From Polaribacter sp. IC073 (GTDB lineage: Bacteria > Bacteroidota > Bacteroidia > Flavobacteriales > Flavobacteriaceae): 64,000 nt of DNA. A program made the translations under genes and the position numbers. Below the pieces are notes generated by a model. The model saw nothing but the letters and a program-made list of their open reading frames with translations, was not told where the DNA came from and made no database searches. Positions 30,184-39,510 of this stretch are shown here, one piece after another (within the stretch, counting starts at the first letter, position 1; the number at the start of each line of letters is the position of its first letter). The stretch is from positions 62,001 through 126,000 of the forward strand of contig NZ_VORS01000006.1 of NCBI RefSeq assembly GCF_007997075.1. Reading direction: 5' to 3'.

Positions 30184-33100
30184 ATGAAAATAAAAATATA
30201 CATTCCTATTCTCACCATAATGCTACTACTTTTTTCAAGTATAAGCATCAGTCAAACACTTGAGTTAGGAACCCTTTCTACTTTTGAAGCTTATACTGGC
30301 AAAGGAGCAGTAACAGGCCCGGGAGCTTCAGGACGTGTTACAGGAGATGTTGGTACAAATGATGGAATAATAACCGGTTTTTCAGAACCACCTTCTACTT
30401 ATAGTGGTACCGAATATAATAATGACCCTACAACTATTCAAGCCAGAATAGATTTACTTAGAATATATATTCACCTGAGCGATGTTTTTGTTACACATCC
30501 TACTGGTGGTGTTAATGCTCATGCTCCAGCTTTTGGAGGCGGTGAAACCATTACACCTGGTGTGTACTCTATAGAAGGTGCAGGGTCTGTGGCAGGAACG
30601 CTTACTCTTGATGGTGGCGGAAACCCTAACGCCTTTTTTATACTGAAATTTGAAGGCGAATTTACAGCAGGAGCTGCTTCAAATATTGTTTTAAGTAACG
30701 GAACACGAGCTGCAAATGTTTATTGGATTGCTGAAGGAGCTATTGAGATTGGTGCAAATAGTGTTATCAAAGGAACTTTATTTTCACACCCTGGGGCAAT
30801 CACACTTGGTGCAAATTGTAACATAGAAGGAAGGTTATTTTCATCTGAAGGAGCAATCGTAATTGCTGCTAGTAGTGTTGCAGAAATACCAGCTGGCCCT
30901 ATTACCATTCCAATAAATTGTGAAGGTAATTGTAGCGCTGCTCCTGCTGTTGATGTTTTAGGTAGTATTGCTAAATTTGCTCTTTTTACCAGTGATGGTG
31001 CTGTGTCAAATGCAGCGACATCAGGTTTTGTTGGAGATATTGGTTCAAACACAGGTGGCTCTATTACCGGTCTTGGTACTTCACCTCATGTGGGTACTGT
31101 TTATATGGCAGATGCAGTTACAGCACAAGCAAAAATAGATTTAGATACTGCTTATGCAGCTCTTATGGCTTTGCCAAATACAGAACTTGGGCATGCACCC
31201 GCTTTTGGGCAAGCCCCATCTGTTGGAACTGGCGAGGTAGTTACTGCTGGCGTTTATTATATAGGAGGGGCAGGATCTATATCTGGAACCGTTGTTTTAG
31301 ATGGTGAAAATGACCCCGATGCCATATTTGTTTTTAAATTTAATGGTGCATTTTCCGTTGCTGCACAATCTAAAGTCATTTTAACTAATGGCGCGAGACG
31401 TTGCAATGTTTTTTGGATTTCTGAAGGAGCTGCTTCCATGGGAACTTTTACAGTTATGAAAGGAACTGTTCTTGCACATGCAGGAGCTTGTTCTATGGGT
31501 GCAAACGGAAATTTAGAAGGAAGAATGCTTTCTACAGCAGGTGCTGTTACCTTTAGTACAGGTGTAATTTATAATGATACGCTTTGCTTTGGAGATGATA
31601 CTCCTATTTCTGGAGGAAATCAAACCATTTGTTCAGACGAAACTACAACGCAAACGCTTACAGCTACTGCAACTTCTAATACCACAAATGGAAGCATTAT
31701 CTGGTATGATGCTGCAACTGCTGGGAACGTAGTTTCGAGTCCTACCCAAGTTGGTATAGGTACTGTAACTTATTATGCAGCATCTTTTAATGGTACATAC
31801 GCCAGTGAGACAAGAGCTGCTGTTACTTTAACTATAGAAAACTGTCGTATTATAATCGCTGCAATAGACGATCATTTTTCTCCTATTTTAGAAATTGGAG
31901 GTAAAACTTCTTCTGTTTTAGTGAATGACACTTTAAACGGATCGCTTCTAGATGTATTAGAGGTTGCCTTAACACCAGGTACCGCACCAATACCAGTATC
32001 TGGTAACATTACAATGAATGCAGATGGTACAATTGCAATAGCTGCAGGTACTTCTTCAGGAACCTACACCTACCCCTATACTATTTGTGAAAATGCAGAT
32101 TTATCAAATTGCAATACCGCAATAGCAACGGTTATCATAGCTGATGGAATTCCGATGATTACCCAAGTATATCAATTTAATGATGAAAAATGGATAGAAA
32201 TTACAAATGTTCATCCAACTAAAAGTATTGCCCCTAACCTTATAAATATTCAATTATATAAAAATAAAATAGGAGATCAAACGGAAGTAGTACCAGATGT
32301 AACTTATTTAATTACAACCCCATTAGCTCCAGGAAAATCTGTCTTAATTAAAAACGCTACAAATGTTATTACTAACTTAGATGCAAATGCTACTGTGGTT
32401 ACAAATAATACTTTGACAGACTTTACGGGTAATAATCATATCATCACCTTGTCATCAACAAATGGTGCAAACTCTTACGCCTCTAGATATGATGTTGTAG
32501 CCTCTTTTACAAATAAAACTTCTTTGGTAAGAATAGATGAAGCATTAATTCCAAATAAAAATTACACCACTAATGAATGGATACAATTTATAGACCCTTC
32601 ATTAAATGCTTACAGACTTTTAGTTGCTGGTGGTCCAGAAAGACATCCACATGCTCCTTTAACGTCGGAGATTATAAACTCTAATTCAACTGCAAATACA
32701 TTATTGGGCTTACACAATATAAATACTACAACAAGAACTGGTAATACCTGGTCTAACGGGTTTCCTGATAGATCTAGACATGTAATAATTGACGAAAATT
32801 ATAATCATACCGGCAGTAAATTAAGTGCTCGAAGATTGGTTGTTGATAACAATAGCAAATTTGCAATTACCGATAACTTATTAGTTGTTACTGATGAAGT
32901 AATACTAACCAATACTACGGATGAAATTCGTCTAATAGGTACTTCTCAACTTATTCAGACACATACAGGACCAGCAAAAGTATCTGGTAACGGAAGGCTT
33001 TTAGTAGACCAAAATTCTACCGTACCTAGTCGCTACAGATTTAATTACATGAGCTCTCCTGTAAATACTATAGGCGCTAGTACTTTTACATTACAAAGCG

Positions 33101-34908
33101 TTTTAAAAGACGGTACAACTGCTGTAGATGCAACAAGTAGCATTGGTACTATTGCTAAAGAAATTGCATATATTGGTGGTTATGACGGGGCAACTACAGA
33201 TCCTATTTCTTTAGCAGACCATTGGGTATATAGTTATGCTCCTAGTGATGATGGGAGATCTAATTGGTTACAAAAAAAGAAGAATGGTAAAATAGACAAA
33301 GGAGATGGTTTCACTTTCAAAGGACCAGGAAGACCACAAAATTATACTTTTTCTGGCACACCAAACGATGGTACTTTTAATACAATTACTGCTATAGGTG
33401 CAAATGAATCTTATTTAATTGGCAATCCGTTCCCTTCTGCAATGAGCGTTAAAAATTTCATAGAAGACAATGTAGACGCTACAAGTGCAACCTTATATTT
33501 CTGGCAACATGTAAGTGAAGAAAATACAACAGGTAATTCTAGTGGTCATAATTTTAATGGATATGTTGGTGGGTACGCTACAAGAAATATAGCGATGGGA
33601 GTTACAGCAAATGACCCAGGCCAAAATACACCTGTAAACTTTGTTCTTGAAGCTGAAGACGCTAGTACCGTTGACGGAGCAATCATTCAAGACGATACAC
33701 AGATTGTTGTTGCTATGAGTGGTACAAATAACGCTATAAAGTTTACTAATATTTCTAGAGGTATAGATACCTTAAGAATACGATATAAATCTTCTTTTAA
33801 TAAAAGAATAAAGGTTAAAATAAATAGCGGTAATGCTGGTACGTATGTACTTCCTGCGACGAATGGCCGGTATTATGAAGGTAACATTATCTTATGTATA
33901 AAAATTGGTAGCGATATTACTTTTACTTCTAACGACACAAATGTTATGTATCTCGATAATGTAAGGTTTAAGGATCACGATGGAGAAATAGGTTGTACCC
34001 CTAGTACAGGTGGAGAAACGCATGATGATGCATATATTGCACCCGAGTCATATATAGCAATGGGACAAGGATTCTTTATTCAGGGTGATAATATAGATGG
34101 CGGACCAATAGTTTTTAAAAATAGTCAAAGAGAATATAAAGTAGAAGGCAATGGCTCTTCTATATTCCTGAAAAGTGAAAAATCTAAATCTAATACTACA
34201 TCTGAGTTCAAATTACCACTTATAAAACTAGGAATGAACTTTACAGATAATGAAGGAAGTCAATTACGCCGCCAAATAGGAGCTTCTTTCCATCAAGGTA
34301 ATTCTTATGCTTTTGACAAAGGGTATGATTCAGAAATGAATGATTTAAATACTACAGATATTTACTGGAAATTTCCTAATAATGAGCTTCCCTACGTTAT
34401 TGCTGGTGTGCAAGAAATAACAAATAGTTTAGAAGTACCCTTAGAAATTATTATGGCATATAATGGCAGCATTTATATAGTAATCGATGAAATAGAATAC
34501 ATCGATCAAGATATTTTTATAAAGGATAAACTTACAGGTGAAACACAGCAAATAAATACAACTTCTGCCACCTACCAATTAGAAGAAGGCACTTATAAAA
34601 ATAGGTTTGTTTTGGCTTTTGGTCAAAGTAAAGTATTAGCAAATGAAGATTTAAATCCTTTAGAAACTACCATAAAAATTTACGCTGATACCAAAAACAA
34701 AAGTATTGTAATTTCTAAGAATGCAGCACTGCAGATTAAAAATGCAGCACTTTATAATATTCTTGGTAAAAAAATAAATTTTTGGACTATCAAAGAAGAA
34801 AAAAATACGTACCAATTCGTACTAAAAGGTAAAATTTCAACAGGTGTTTATGTTGTAAAGCTAAACACCAATGACGGTGTTATTAATAAGAAGATAATTA
34901 TTGAATAA
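30184..34908 (+). CDS. Secreted T9SS protein with two DUF3494 (ice-binding-like) domains, Ig-like, lamin-tail-like and CBM6-like domains
   Basis: 1574 aa from ATG 30184 (MKIKIYIPILTIMLLLFSS). The ATG at 30142 gives a non-signal extension and lies in a leader conserved with the neighbour, so it is rejected. DUF3494 copies are at about 27-235 and 256-464, joined by a CEGNC linker; an Ig-like domain at 476-554 has TICSDETTTQTLTATA. A cadherin-like segment follows (556-650). Next come a lamin-tail-like domain (654-820; EKWIEITNVH), a CBM6-like segment (about 1153-1270; LEAEDASTVDG, MYLDNVRF) and a type A sorting domain (AALYNILGKKINFW, GVYVVKLNTNDGVINKKIIIE). The region after residue 650 parallels the giant protein at 15284. 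Probably displayed on the cell surface by T9SS, with possible binding to ice or glycans. Confidence 0.87.
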   Translation: MKIKIYIPILTIMLLLFSSISISQTLELGTLSTFEAYTGKGAVTGPGASGRVTGDVGTNDGIITGFSEPPSTYSGTEYNNDPTTIQARIDLLRIYIHLSDVFVTHPTGGVNAHAPAFGGGETITPGVYSIEGAGSVAGTLTLDGGGNPNAFFILKFEGEFTAGAASNIVLSNGTRAANVYWIAEGAIEIGANSVIKGTLFSHPGAITLGANCNIEGRLFSSEGAIVIAASSVAEIPAGPITIPINCEGNCSAAPAVDVLGSIAKFALFTSDGAVSNAATSGFVGDIGSNTGGSITGLGTSPHVGTVYMADAVTAQAKIDLDTAYAALMALPNTELGHAPAFGQAPSVGTGEVVTAGVYYIGGAGSISGTVVLDGENDPDAIFVFKFNGAFSVAAQSKVILTNGARRCNVFWISEGAASMGTFTVMKGTVLAHAGACSMGANGNLEGRMLSTAGAVTFSTGVIYNDTLCFGDDTPISGGNQTICSDETTTQTLTATATSNTTNGSIIWYDAATAGNVVSSPTQVGIGTVTYYAASFNGTYASETRAAVTLTIENCRIIIAAIDDHFSPILEIGGKTSSVLVNDTLNGSLLDVLEVALTPGTAPIPVSGNITMNADGTIAIAAGTSSGTYTYPYTICENADLSNCNTAIATVIIADGIPMITQVYQFNDEKWIEITNVHPTKSIAPNLINIQLYKNKIGDQTEVVPDVTYLITTPLAPGKSVLIKNATNVITNLDANATVVTNNTLTDFTGNNHIITLSSTNGANSYASRYDVVASFTNKTSLVRIDEALIPNKNYTTNEWIQFIDPSLNAYRLLVAGGPERHPHAPLTSEIINSNSTANTLLGLHNINTTTRTGNTWSNGFPDRSRHVIIDENYNHTGSKLSARRLVVDNNSKFAITDNLLVVTDEVILTNTTDEIRLIGTSQLIQTHTGPAKVSGNGRLLVDQNSTVPSRYRFNYMSSPVNTIGASTFTLQSVLKDGTTAVDATSSIGTIAKEIAYIGGYDGATTDPISLADHWVYSYAPSDDGRSNWLQKKKNGKIDKGDGFTFKGPGRPQNYTFSGTPNDGTFNTITAIGANESYLIGNPFPSAMSVKNFIEDNVDATSATLYFWQHVSEENTTGNSSGHNFNGYVGGYATRNIAMGVTANDPGQNTPVNFVLEAEDASTVDGAIIQDDTQIVVAMSGTNNAIKFTNISRGIDTLRIRYKSSFNKRIKVKINSGNAGTYVLPATNGRYYEGNIILCIKIGSDITFTSNDTNVMYLDNVRFKDHDGEIGCTPSTGGETHDDAYIAPESYIAMGQGFFIQGDNIDGGPIVFKNSQREYKVEGNGSSIFLKSEKSKSNTTSEFKLPLIKLGMNFTDNEGSQLRRQIGASFHQGNSYAFDKGYDSEMNDLNTTDIYWKFPNNELPYVIAGVQEITNSLEVPLEIIMAYNGSIYIVIDEIEYIDQDIFIKDKLTGETQQINTTSATYQLEEGTYKNRFVLAFGQSKVLANEDLNPLETTIKIYADTKNKSIVISKNAALQIKNAALYNILGKKINFWTIKEEKNTYQFVLKGKISTGVYVVKLNTNDGVINKKIIIE

Positions 34909-35394
34909 ATAAAATACTTTATATAAAGGCTTACATAGAAATGATTTATTAATTTTTTTAAAACATTTTAATCTTAATTGTAATTTTAGCAATGCACCCC
35001 CGCAAAACTAAACTCTTTCATGTGAGCTCTTTTTTTTTATAAAAACGAACAGCGTATCATAGTTACATCTTACACCTAAAAAAAAGGGTATCAATGAACT
35101 TTATCTTTTTATCATGGCTTTTATTAACGAAAATTTAAACCTAACTTATTGGGGTTGTGTAGGCTTTAAAACTTGACAAAATGATTAACTACAAGTAATT
35201 CCGTTACCTATTCCACCTACCCACCAATTGGGCTCCCAACAGATAATGTCTTCATTGTAACTAATGCTTATAGGTATAAACTATGCTATTATATTTAAAA
35301 AAAAGATATGAAAGTTAACCTTTATCTCACCATGAAATAAAGCTATTTTTTATTAAAGATTCTCTTTGCAATGCCTCAGACTATTATGATAACC
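34909..35394. other. 486-bp intergenic region after the DUF3494 gene
   Basis: AT-rich, no clear terminator or promoter. On the minus strand about 35190-35285 an open frame without a start reads SYNEDIICWEPNWWVGGIGN and ends GITCS, which looks more like coding sequence than random AT-rich DNA and may be the decayed tail of a gene. Not called. Confidence 0.4.
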
Positions 35395-36186
35395 CTATCT
35401 CGCTAAAATTTCTTGTAACTGTTGTTGGTATCGTACATAATCCCTAATGTTATGATGTGTTCCTCCATCAATTTGTATAAAGTTATTTTTTGTTGATGTA
35501 CTTCGTTCTAGTAAATCTTTAGCGTCTTTAAAAGAAGTTGTTTGATCTTCAGTTCCATGAAAAATAGAGATTGGTGCAGTCACTTTTACAATATCTAAAT
35601 CAGTTCTAAATTTATATTTCAAAAGAAAAGTTGGTGCTAACTTAGAGTAAAATTGTACTGCTTTCTTAAAATTATAAAAAGGAGCTTCTAAAATTAATTC
35701 TTTTGGTACATTTAAAGCTGCGATTCTAGTAGCAAAGGTACTTCCTAAAGAAAATCCATATACTACAATTTTATCTTCCTTAAAATTAGTTTTAATATGG
35801 TTGTAACTTAACAAAGCATCTGTGTACATTTTCTCTTCATTAAACCTACCTGTACTTTTACCGTAGTTTCTATAATCAAAAACAAATGCTTCATAATTAG
35901 AGTCTAAAAAACAAGAAACCCTGTTGCCCCATTTTTGTAAATTACCACTGTTTCCGTGACAAAATAAGACAATCCCTTGCGGATTTTCTAACTTAAAATG
36001 AAGCGCATTTACTTCATTACTTCCATCCGTTTTTATTAAAACTTCTTCAAAAGTATTGGTAAATTCGTATTGATAATTCCTGTCAATTCTCTTACCATTC
36101 AAAAAAATAAATTTTTCTTGGAAGAAATAAAGTCCTATAAAGATAAAACCTACCAAGGCAAATAAAAAATAAACTATGTACATCAT
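35395..36186 (-). CDS. Membrane-anchored alpha/beta hydrolase (serine aminopeptidase S33-like)
   Basis: 263 aa. An N-terminal hydrophobic anchor (residues about 2-20) precedes an alpha/beta hydrolase fold: oxyanion segment VLFCHGNSGNLQKW, VFDYRNYGKSTGRF, nucleophile elbow VYGFSLGS, acid region PISIFHGTEDQTT, and catalytic His in GGTHHNI. It resembles the family with N-terminal membrane anchors (YfhR/BEM46-like) whose substrates are unknown. Single gene, with no partner in its direction. Confidence 0.87.
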   Translation of the reverse strand: MMYIVYFLFALVGFIFIGLYFFQEKFIFLNGKRIDRNYQYEFTNTFEEVLIKTDGSNEVNALHFKLENPQGIVLFCHGNSGNLQKWGNRVSCFLDSNYEAFVFDYRNYGKSTGRFNEEKMYTDALLSYNHIKTNFKEDKIVVYGFSLGSTFATRIAALNVPKELILEAPFYNFKKAVQFYSKLAPTFLLKYKFRTDLDIVKVTAPISIFHGTEDQTTSFKDAKDLLERSTSTKNNFIQIDGGTHHNIRDYVRYQQQLQEILAR

Positions 36187-36452
36187 TTGAAAAATTGAAT
36201 GACGAAACTAATCATTTTATATATTATTAATAGAAATTCTACTGATTATAATAGCTTATTCCTTTTAATAAATGACTATTTAAATAATGAATAGAAAATA
36301 ACGGTGCACTAATAAAGAGGTTTAAAAAAATCGAAAATTGCCGTCACAAGAAAAAAGTTGACCTGTTTATTATTGGCACTCTTTTTTATAAAAAAAATAA
36401 TCGAAATTATAAAAAATTGTCTTTAAATTACCACAAATTAAAAAAGCCTAAA

Positions 36453-36638
36453 ATGAAAAAATTATTATTTGTAGCTGTATGCCTCACAATATCTTTTACT
36501 GCTTGTAGAGAAGATAAAAAAGCTAAAAAAAAGACAGACGTAAAAACTGAGAATAATGTGAATATTGAAACCCCTAAAGGTAGTGTGAAAACTGATGGAG
36601 ATGGGAATATTGATATTAAAATTAAAGATAATGAGTAA
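36453..36638 (+). CDS. Small lipoprotein, 61 aa
   Basis: Starts at ATG 36453 (MKKLLFVAVCLTISFTAC). The lipobox FTAC puts the lipidated Cys at about 18. The mature part is a highly charged 40-residue tail (KKAKKKTDVKTE, then VNIETPKGSVKTDGDGNIDIKI) with an amyloid/beta-strand-like pattern. An earlier in-frame ATG at 36417 lacks signal-peptide logic and was rejected. Function unknown. It ends at a bidirectional hairpin shared with nqrF. Confidence 0.7.
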   Translation: MKKLLFVAVCLTISFTACREDKKAKKKTDVKTENNVNIETPKGSVKTDGDGNIDIKIKDNE

Positions 36639-36683
36639 TCCTTAAAATCAGTTTTCCTATTATTTGAAAGCGCCTTTAAGAGC

Positions 36684-36722
36684 ATAAAAAAAACCGATTC
36701 AGAAATGAATCGGTTTTTTTTA
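36684..36722. terminator. Bidirectional terminator between small lipoprotein and nqrF
   Basis: AAACCGATTCA-GAAA-TGAATCGGTTT flanked by A-runs and T-runs; it serves the end of the nqr operon on the minus strand. Confidence 0.9.
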
Positions 36723-36740
36723 TAATTTATAATGTAAAGC

Positions 36741-38051
36741 TTATCCTCCAAAATCATCAAAACGGATATTGTCATCTGAAAGACCAAAATCTTCTCCCAT
36801 TTTCTGAACAGCATTGTTCATTAAGGGTGGTCCACAGAAATACAATTCTAAATCTTCTGGTGATTCATGGTGATTTAAGTAGTTTTCGATGACACAATTA
36901 TGTATAAAACCTACAAAACCATCTCCAGCTTCATCATTAATATCTTTTTTCTCTGTCCAATTATCTACCTCTAAAGGATCTGATAATGCGATAAAGAATT
37001 TAAAGTTTGGAAAATCTCTTTCTAATGCTCTAAAGTGTTCAATATAAAATAATTCTGCTTTAGAACGTCCACCATACCAATAAGAAACTTTTCTACCAGT
37101 TTTTAATGTTCTAAATAAGTGGTATAAGTGAGAACGCATTGGTGCCATACCTGCTCCACCACCAACATATAACATTTCTGATTCAGATTCGTTGATGAAG
37201 AATTCTCCATAAGGACCAGAAATTACACATTTATCACCTTTCTTTAAGCTGAAAATGTATGAAGATGCGATACCAGGATTTACATCCATCCATCCACCTT
37301 TTGCTCTATCAAAAGGAGGGGTAGCAATACGAACATTTAACATGATTTCTCTTCCTTCTGCAGGATAAGAAGCCATAGAATACGCTCTTTCTATTGTCTC
37401 TTTATTTTTCATTACCAATGGTCTTAGTTTAAACTTGTCCCATTCGGCTATAAATTTTTCTGGTGTATCATGCTCTTCTGGATGCGCTGTAATGTCCATA
37501 TCTGCAAACTTCACTTCACAAGGAGGTATTTCAATTTGAATATATCCACCTGCTTTATATCCCATATCTTCTGGAATTTCAACAACAAATTCTTTAATAA
37601 ACGAGGCTACGTTGTAATTTCTTACAACAACCGCATCCCATTTCTTAATTCCGAAAACTTCTTCTGGAATAGAAATATTCATGTCTTGCTTTACTTTTAC
37701 TTGACATGCCAAACGTGCGCCTTCTTTTAGTTCTTTTCTAGAAAAGTGAGGAACTTCTGTTGGCAATGCTTCACCACCACCAGAATTCACGTGGCATTCA
37801 CATTGTATACAAGTTCCACCACCACCACATGCAGATGGTAAGAAAATTTTATTCCCCCCTAAAGTGGTTAATAAAGACTCTCCTGAGGCTACTTCTATTT
37901 CTCTTTCACCATTGATCATAATCTTCACAGGACCAGATGGTGATAGTTTTTGTTTTACAAATAATAATAATGCGACTAATACCAGCGTTAATATTAAAAA
38001 AGCTGCTACTGTTGCAATAATGGTTCCTGTTGTACCTGCTGCTAATATCAT
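36741..38051 (-). CDS. nqrF: Na+-translocating NADH:quinone reductase subunit F
   Basis: 436 aa, the electron-entry subunit. An N-terminal membrane helix (residues about 6-28) precedes the ferredoxin-like domain with the 2Fe-2S ligands (CGGGGTCIQC and a downstream Cys in LACQVKV). The ferredoxin reductase domain binds FAD (RAYSMASYP) and NADH (LYVGGGAGMAPMRSHLYHLF). It accepts hydride from NADH and passes electrons through the cluster to the other Nqr subunits. It is last in the six-gene operon, 1 bp after nqrE. Confidence 0.96.
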   Translation of the reverse strand: MILAAGTTGTIIATVAAFLILTLVLVALLLFVKQKLSPSGPVKIMINGEREIEVASGESLLTTLGGNKIFLPSACGGGGTCIQCECHVNSGGGEALPTEVPHFSRKELKEGARLACQVKVKQDMNISIPEEVFGIKKWDAVVVRNYNVASFIKEFVVEIPEDMGYKAGGYIQIEIPPCEVKFADMDITAHPEEHDTPEKFIAEWDKFKLRPLVMKNKETIERAYSMASYPAEGREIMLNVRIATPPFDRAKGGWMDVNPGIASSYIFSLKKGDKCVISGPYGEFFINESESEMLYVGGGAGMAPMRSHLYHLFRTLKTGRKVSYWYGGRSKAELFYIEHFRALERDFPNFKFFIALSDPLEVDNWTEKKDINDEAGDGFVGFIHNCVIENYLNHHESPEDLELYFCGPPLMNNAVQKMGEDFGLSDDNIRFDDFGG

Positions 38052-38052
38052 G

Positions 38053-38781
38053 CTAATCTTGGTTTATATTTGTGTTTTCGGCTACTTTTTCTTTAGCTTC
38101 TATTTTTACTTCCTCTTTCTTAATGGTAGCTTCCACTTTTGGTTTTTCTTCCTTGGTTTCATCTCCACCAGTTAACATACCACCAAAGCTCATAAAACCA
38201 ATTGCCATTAATCCGGTAATAATAAACGTAATTCCTAAACCTCTTAGTGCAGGCGGAACACTTGAATATCTAATTTTTTCACGAATAGCTGCGATTGCTA
38301 AAATTGCTAAAAACCATCCGATTCCAGAACCAACTCCGTAAGTTAAAGCCAACCCTAAAGTAGGAATTTCACGAGATTGCATAAATAAACTTCCCCCTAA
38401 AATTGCACAGTTTACTGCAATTAACGGTAAGAAAATACCTAATGAATTGTATAGTGAAGGTGAAAATTTTTCTACAATTATTTCTACCAATTGTACCATG
38501 GTTGCAATCGTTGCAATAAACATAATAAATGATAAGAAACTTAAATCGTATTGTGCATATTCTGGACCTAACCAAACCAATGCGCCTTCTTGTAATATGT
38601 ATTGATCTAATAACCAGTTTAAAGGCACTGTTACAGCCAATACAAAGATTACTGCAGCTCCTAAACCAACAGCTGTAGCTACTTTTTTAGATACGGCAAG
38701 GTAAGAACACATTCCTAAGAAGGTTGCAAATACCATGTTATCTATAAATATCGATTTGAAAAATAATTCTATATGTTCCAT
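38053..38781 (-). CDS. nqrE: Na+-NQR subunit E, with charged C-terminal extension
   Basis: 242 aa; the membrane core (six helices, about 1-200) includes [25 protein letters not shown], typical of NqrE, with the Cys that ligates the iron near the quinone/sodium path. The final 40 residues ([19 protein letters not shown] and beyond) are Lys/Glu-rich and have no place in the core family; they probably lie in the cytoplasm. A 78-bp spacer separates it from nqrD, unlike the tight joins elsewhere in the operon. Confidence 0.95.
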   Translation of the reverse strand: MEHIELFFKSIFIDNMVFATFLGMCSYLAVSKKVATAVGLGAAVIFVLAVTVPLNWLLDQYILQEGALVWLGPEYAQYDLSFLSFIMFIATIATMVQLVEIIVEKFSPSLYNSLGIFLPLIAVNCAILGGSLFMQSREIPTLGLALTYGVGSGIGWFLAILAIAAIREKIRYSSVPPALRGLGITFIITGLMAIGFMSFGGMLTGGDETKEEKPKVEATIKKEEVKIEAKEKVAENTNINQD

Positions 38782-38859
38782 ATTTTTTTCAGTTATCAGT
38801 TATCGGTAATCAGTTTCAATGTTTTTTGTTCATTGATAATTGATCACTGATAATTGCTT
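38782..38859 (-). other. nqrD-nqrE spacer with TTATCA-type repeats
   Basis: Variants of TTATCAGT/TTATCGGT/TGATCACT fill the spacer on both strands. It is similar in style to the groES-groEL spacer. No hairpin terminator or promoter is apparent. Confidence 0.45.
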
Positions 38860-39507
38860 TTAGTTCTCTTCTATTAATGCTTTGTTCTTACTACGTTGAA
38901 TCCAGATAATAATACCTACAACAATTAATGCCATAGGCGATAATAACATAAAACCGTTATTTTCGTATCCTATCGCATACAATCCTGTTTTTTCTATTGG
39001 ATCTCCTAAAACTTTAAATCCTAATAACGTACCAGAACCTAATAATTCTCTAAAAAAACCAACAATTATTAAGATTACACCGTAACCAACTGCATTTCCA
39101 ATTCCGTCTAAGAAAGATCTCCATGGTTTGTTTGCCAAAGCAAAAGCTTCAAAACGTCCCATAATAATACAGTTCGTAATAATTAATCCCACAAAAACCG
39201 ATAGCGTTTTACTTAGTTCATAAGCGAATGCTTTGAGTACTAAATCTACTATAATAACTAAAGTTGCAACTACAATTAGTTGTACAATAATTCTAATTTT
39301 AGAGGGTATAATGTTTCTCATTAAAGAGATAACTACGTTTCCTAAACCTAATACAAACATTACAGAAATTGCCATTACAATAGAAGCTTTTAATTCTGCT
39401 GTAATTGCTAAGGCAGAACAAATACCTAATACCTGAATAGTAATTGGGTTATTATCTGCTAATGGGTCTGTAAGTAATACTGCGTCTTTTTTTGATAAAA
39501 GTCCCAT
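38860..39507 (-). CDS. nqrD: Na+-NQR subunit D
   Basis: 215 aa, six-helix membrane protein homologous to NqrE. It begins LLSKKDAVLLTDPLADNNPITIQVLGICSALAIT, with the conserved Cys in the first helix region and a second in TNCIIMGRFEAFA, both expected for the iron site. It belongs to the sodium-translocating membrane part of the complex. 3 bp after nqrC. Confidence 0.95.
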   Translation of the reverse strand: MGLLSKKDAVLLTDPLADNNPITIQVLGICSALAITAELKASIVMAISVMFVLGLGNVVISLMRNIIPSKIRIIVQLIVVATLVIIVDLVLKAFAYELSKTLSVFVGLIITNCIIMGRFEAFALANKPWRSFLDGIGNAVGYGVILIIVGFFRELLGSGTLLGFKVLGDPIEKTGLYAIGYENNGFMLLSPMALIVVGIIIWIQRSKNKALIEEN

Positions 39508-39510
39508 AAA

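Noticed and set aside
23407..34908. Genomic island or prophage boundary around the two-component/DUF3494 locus
   Set aside because: No integrase, transposase, direct-repeat attachment site or clear base-composition shift could be seen, so transfer is not supported.
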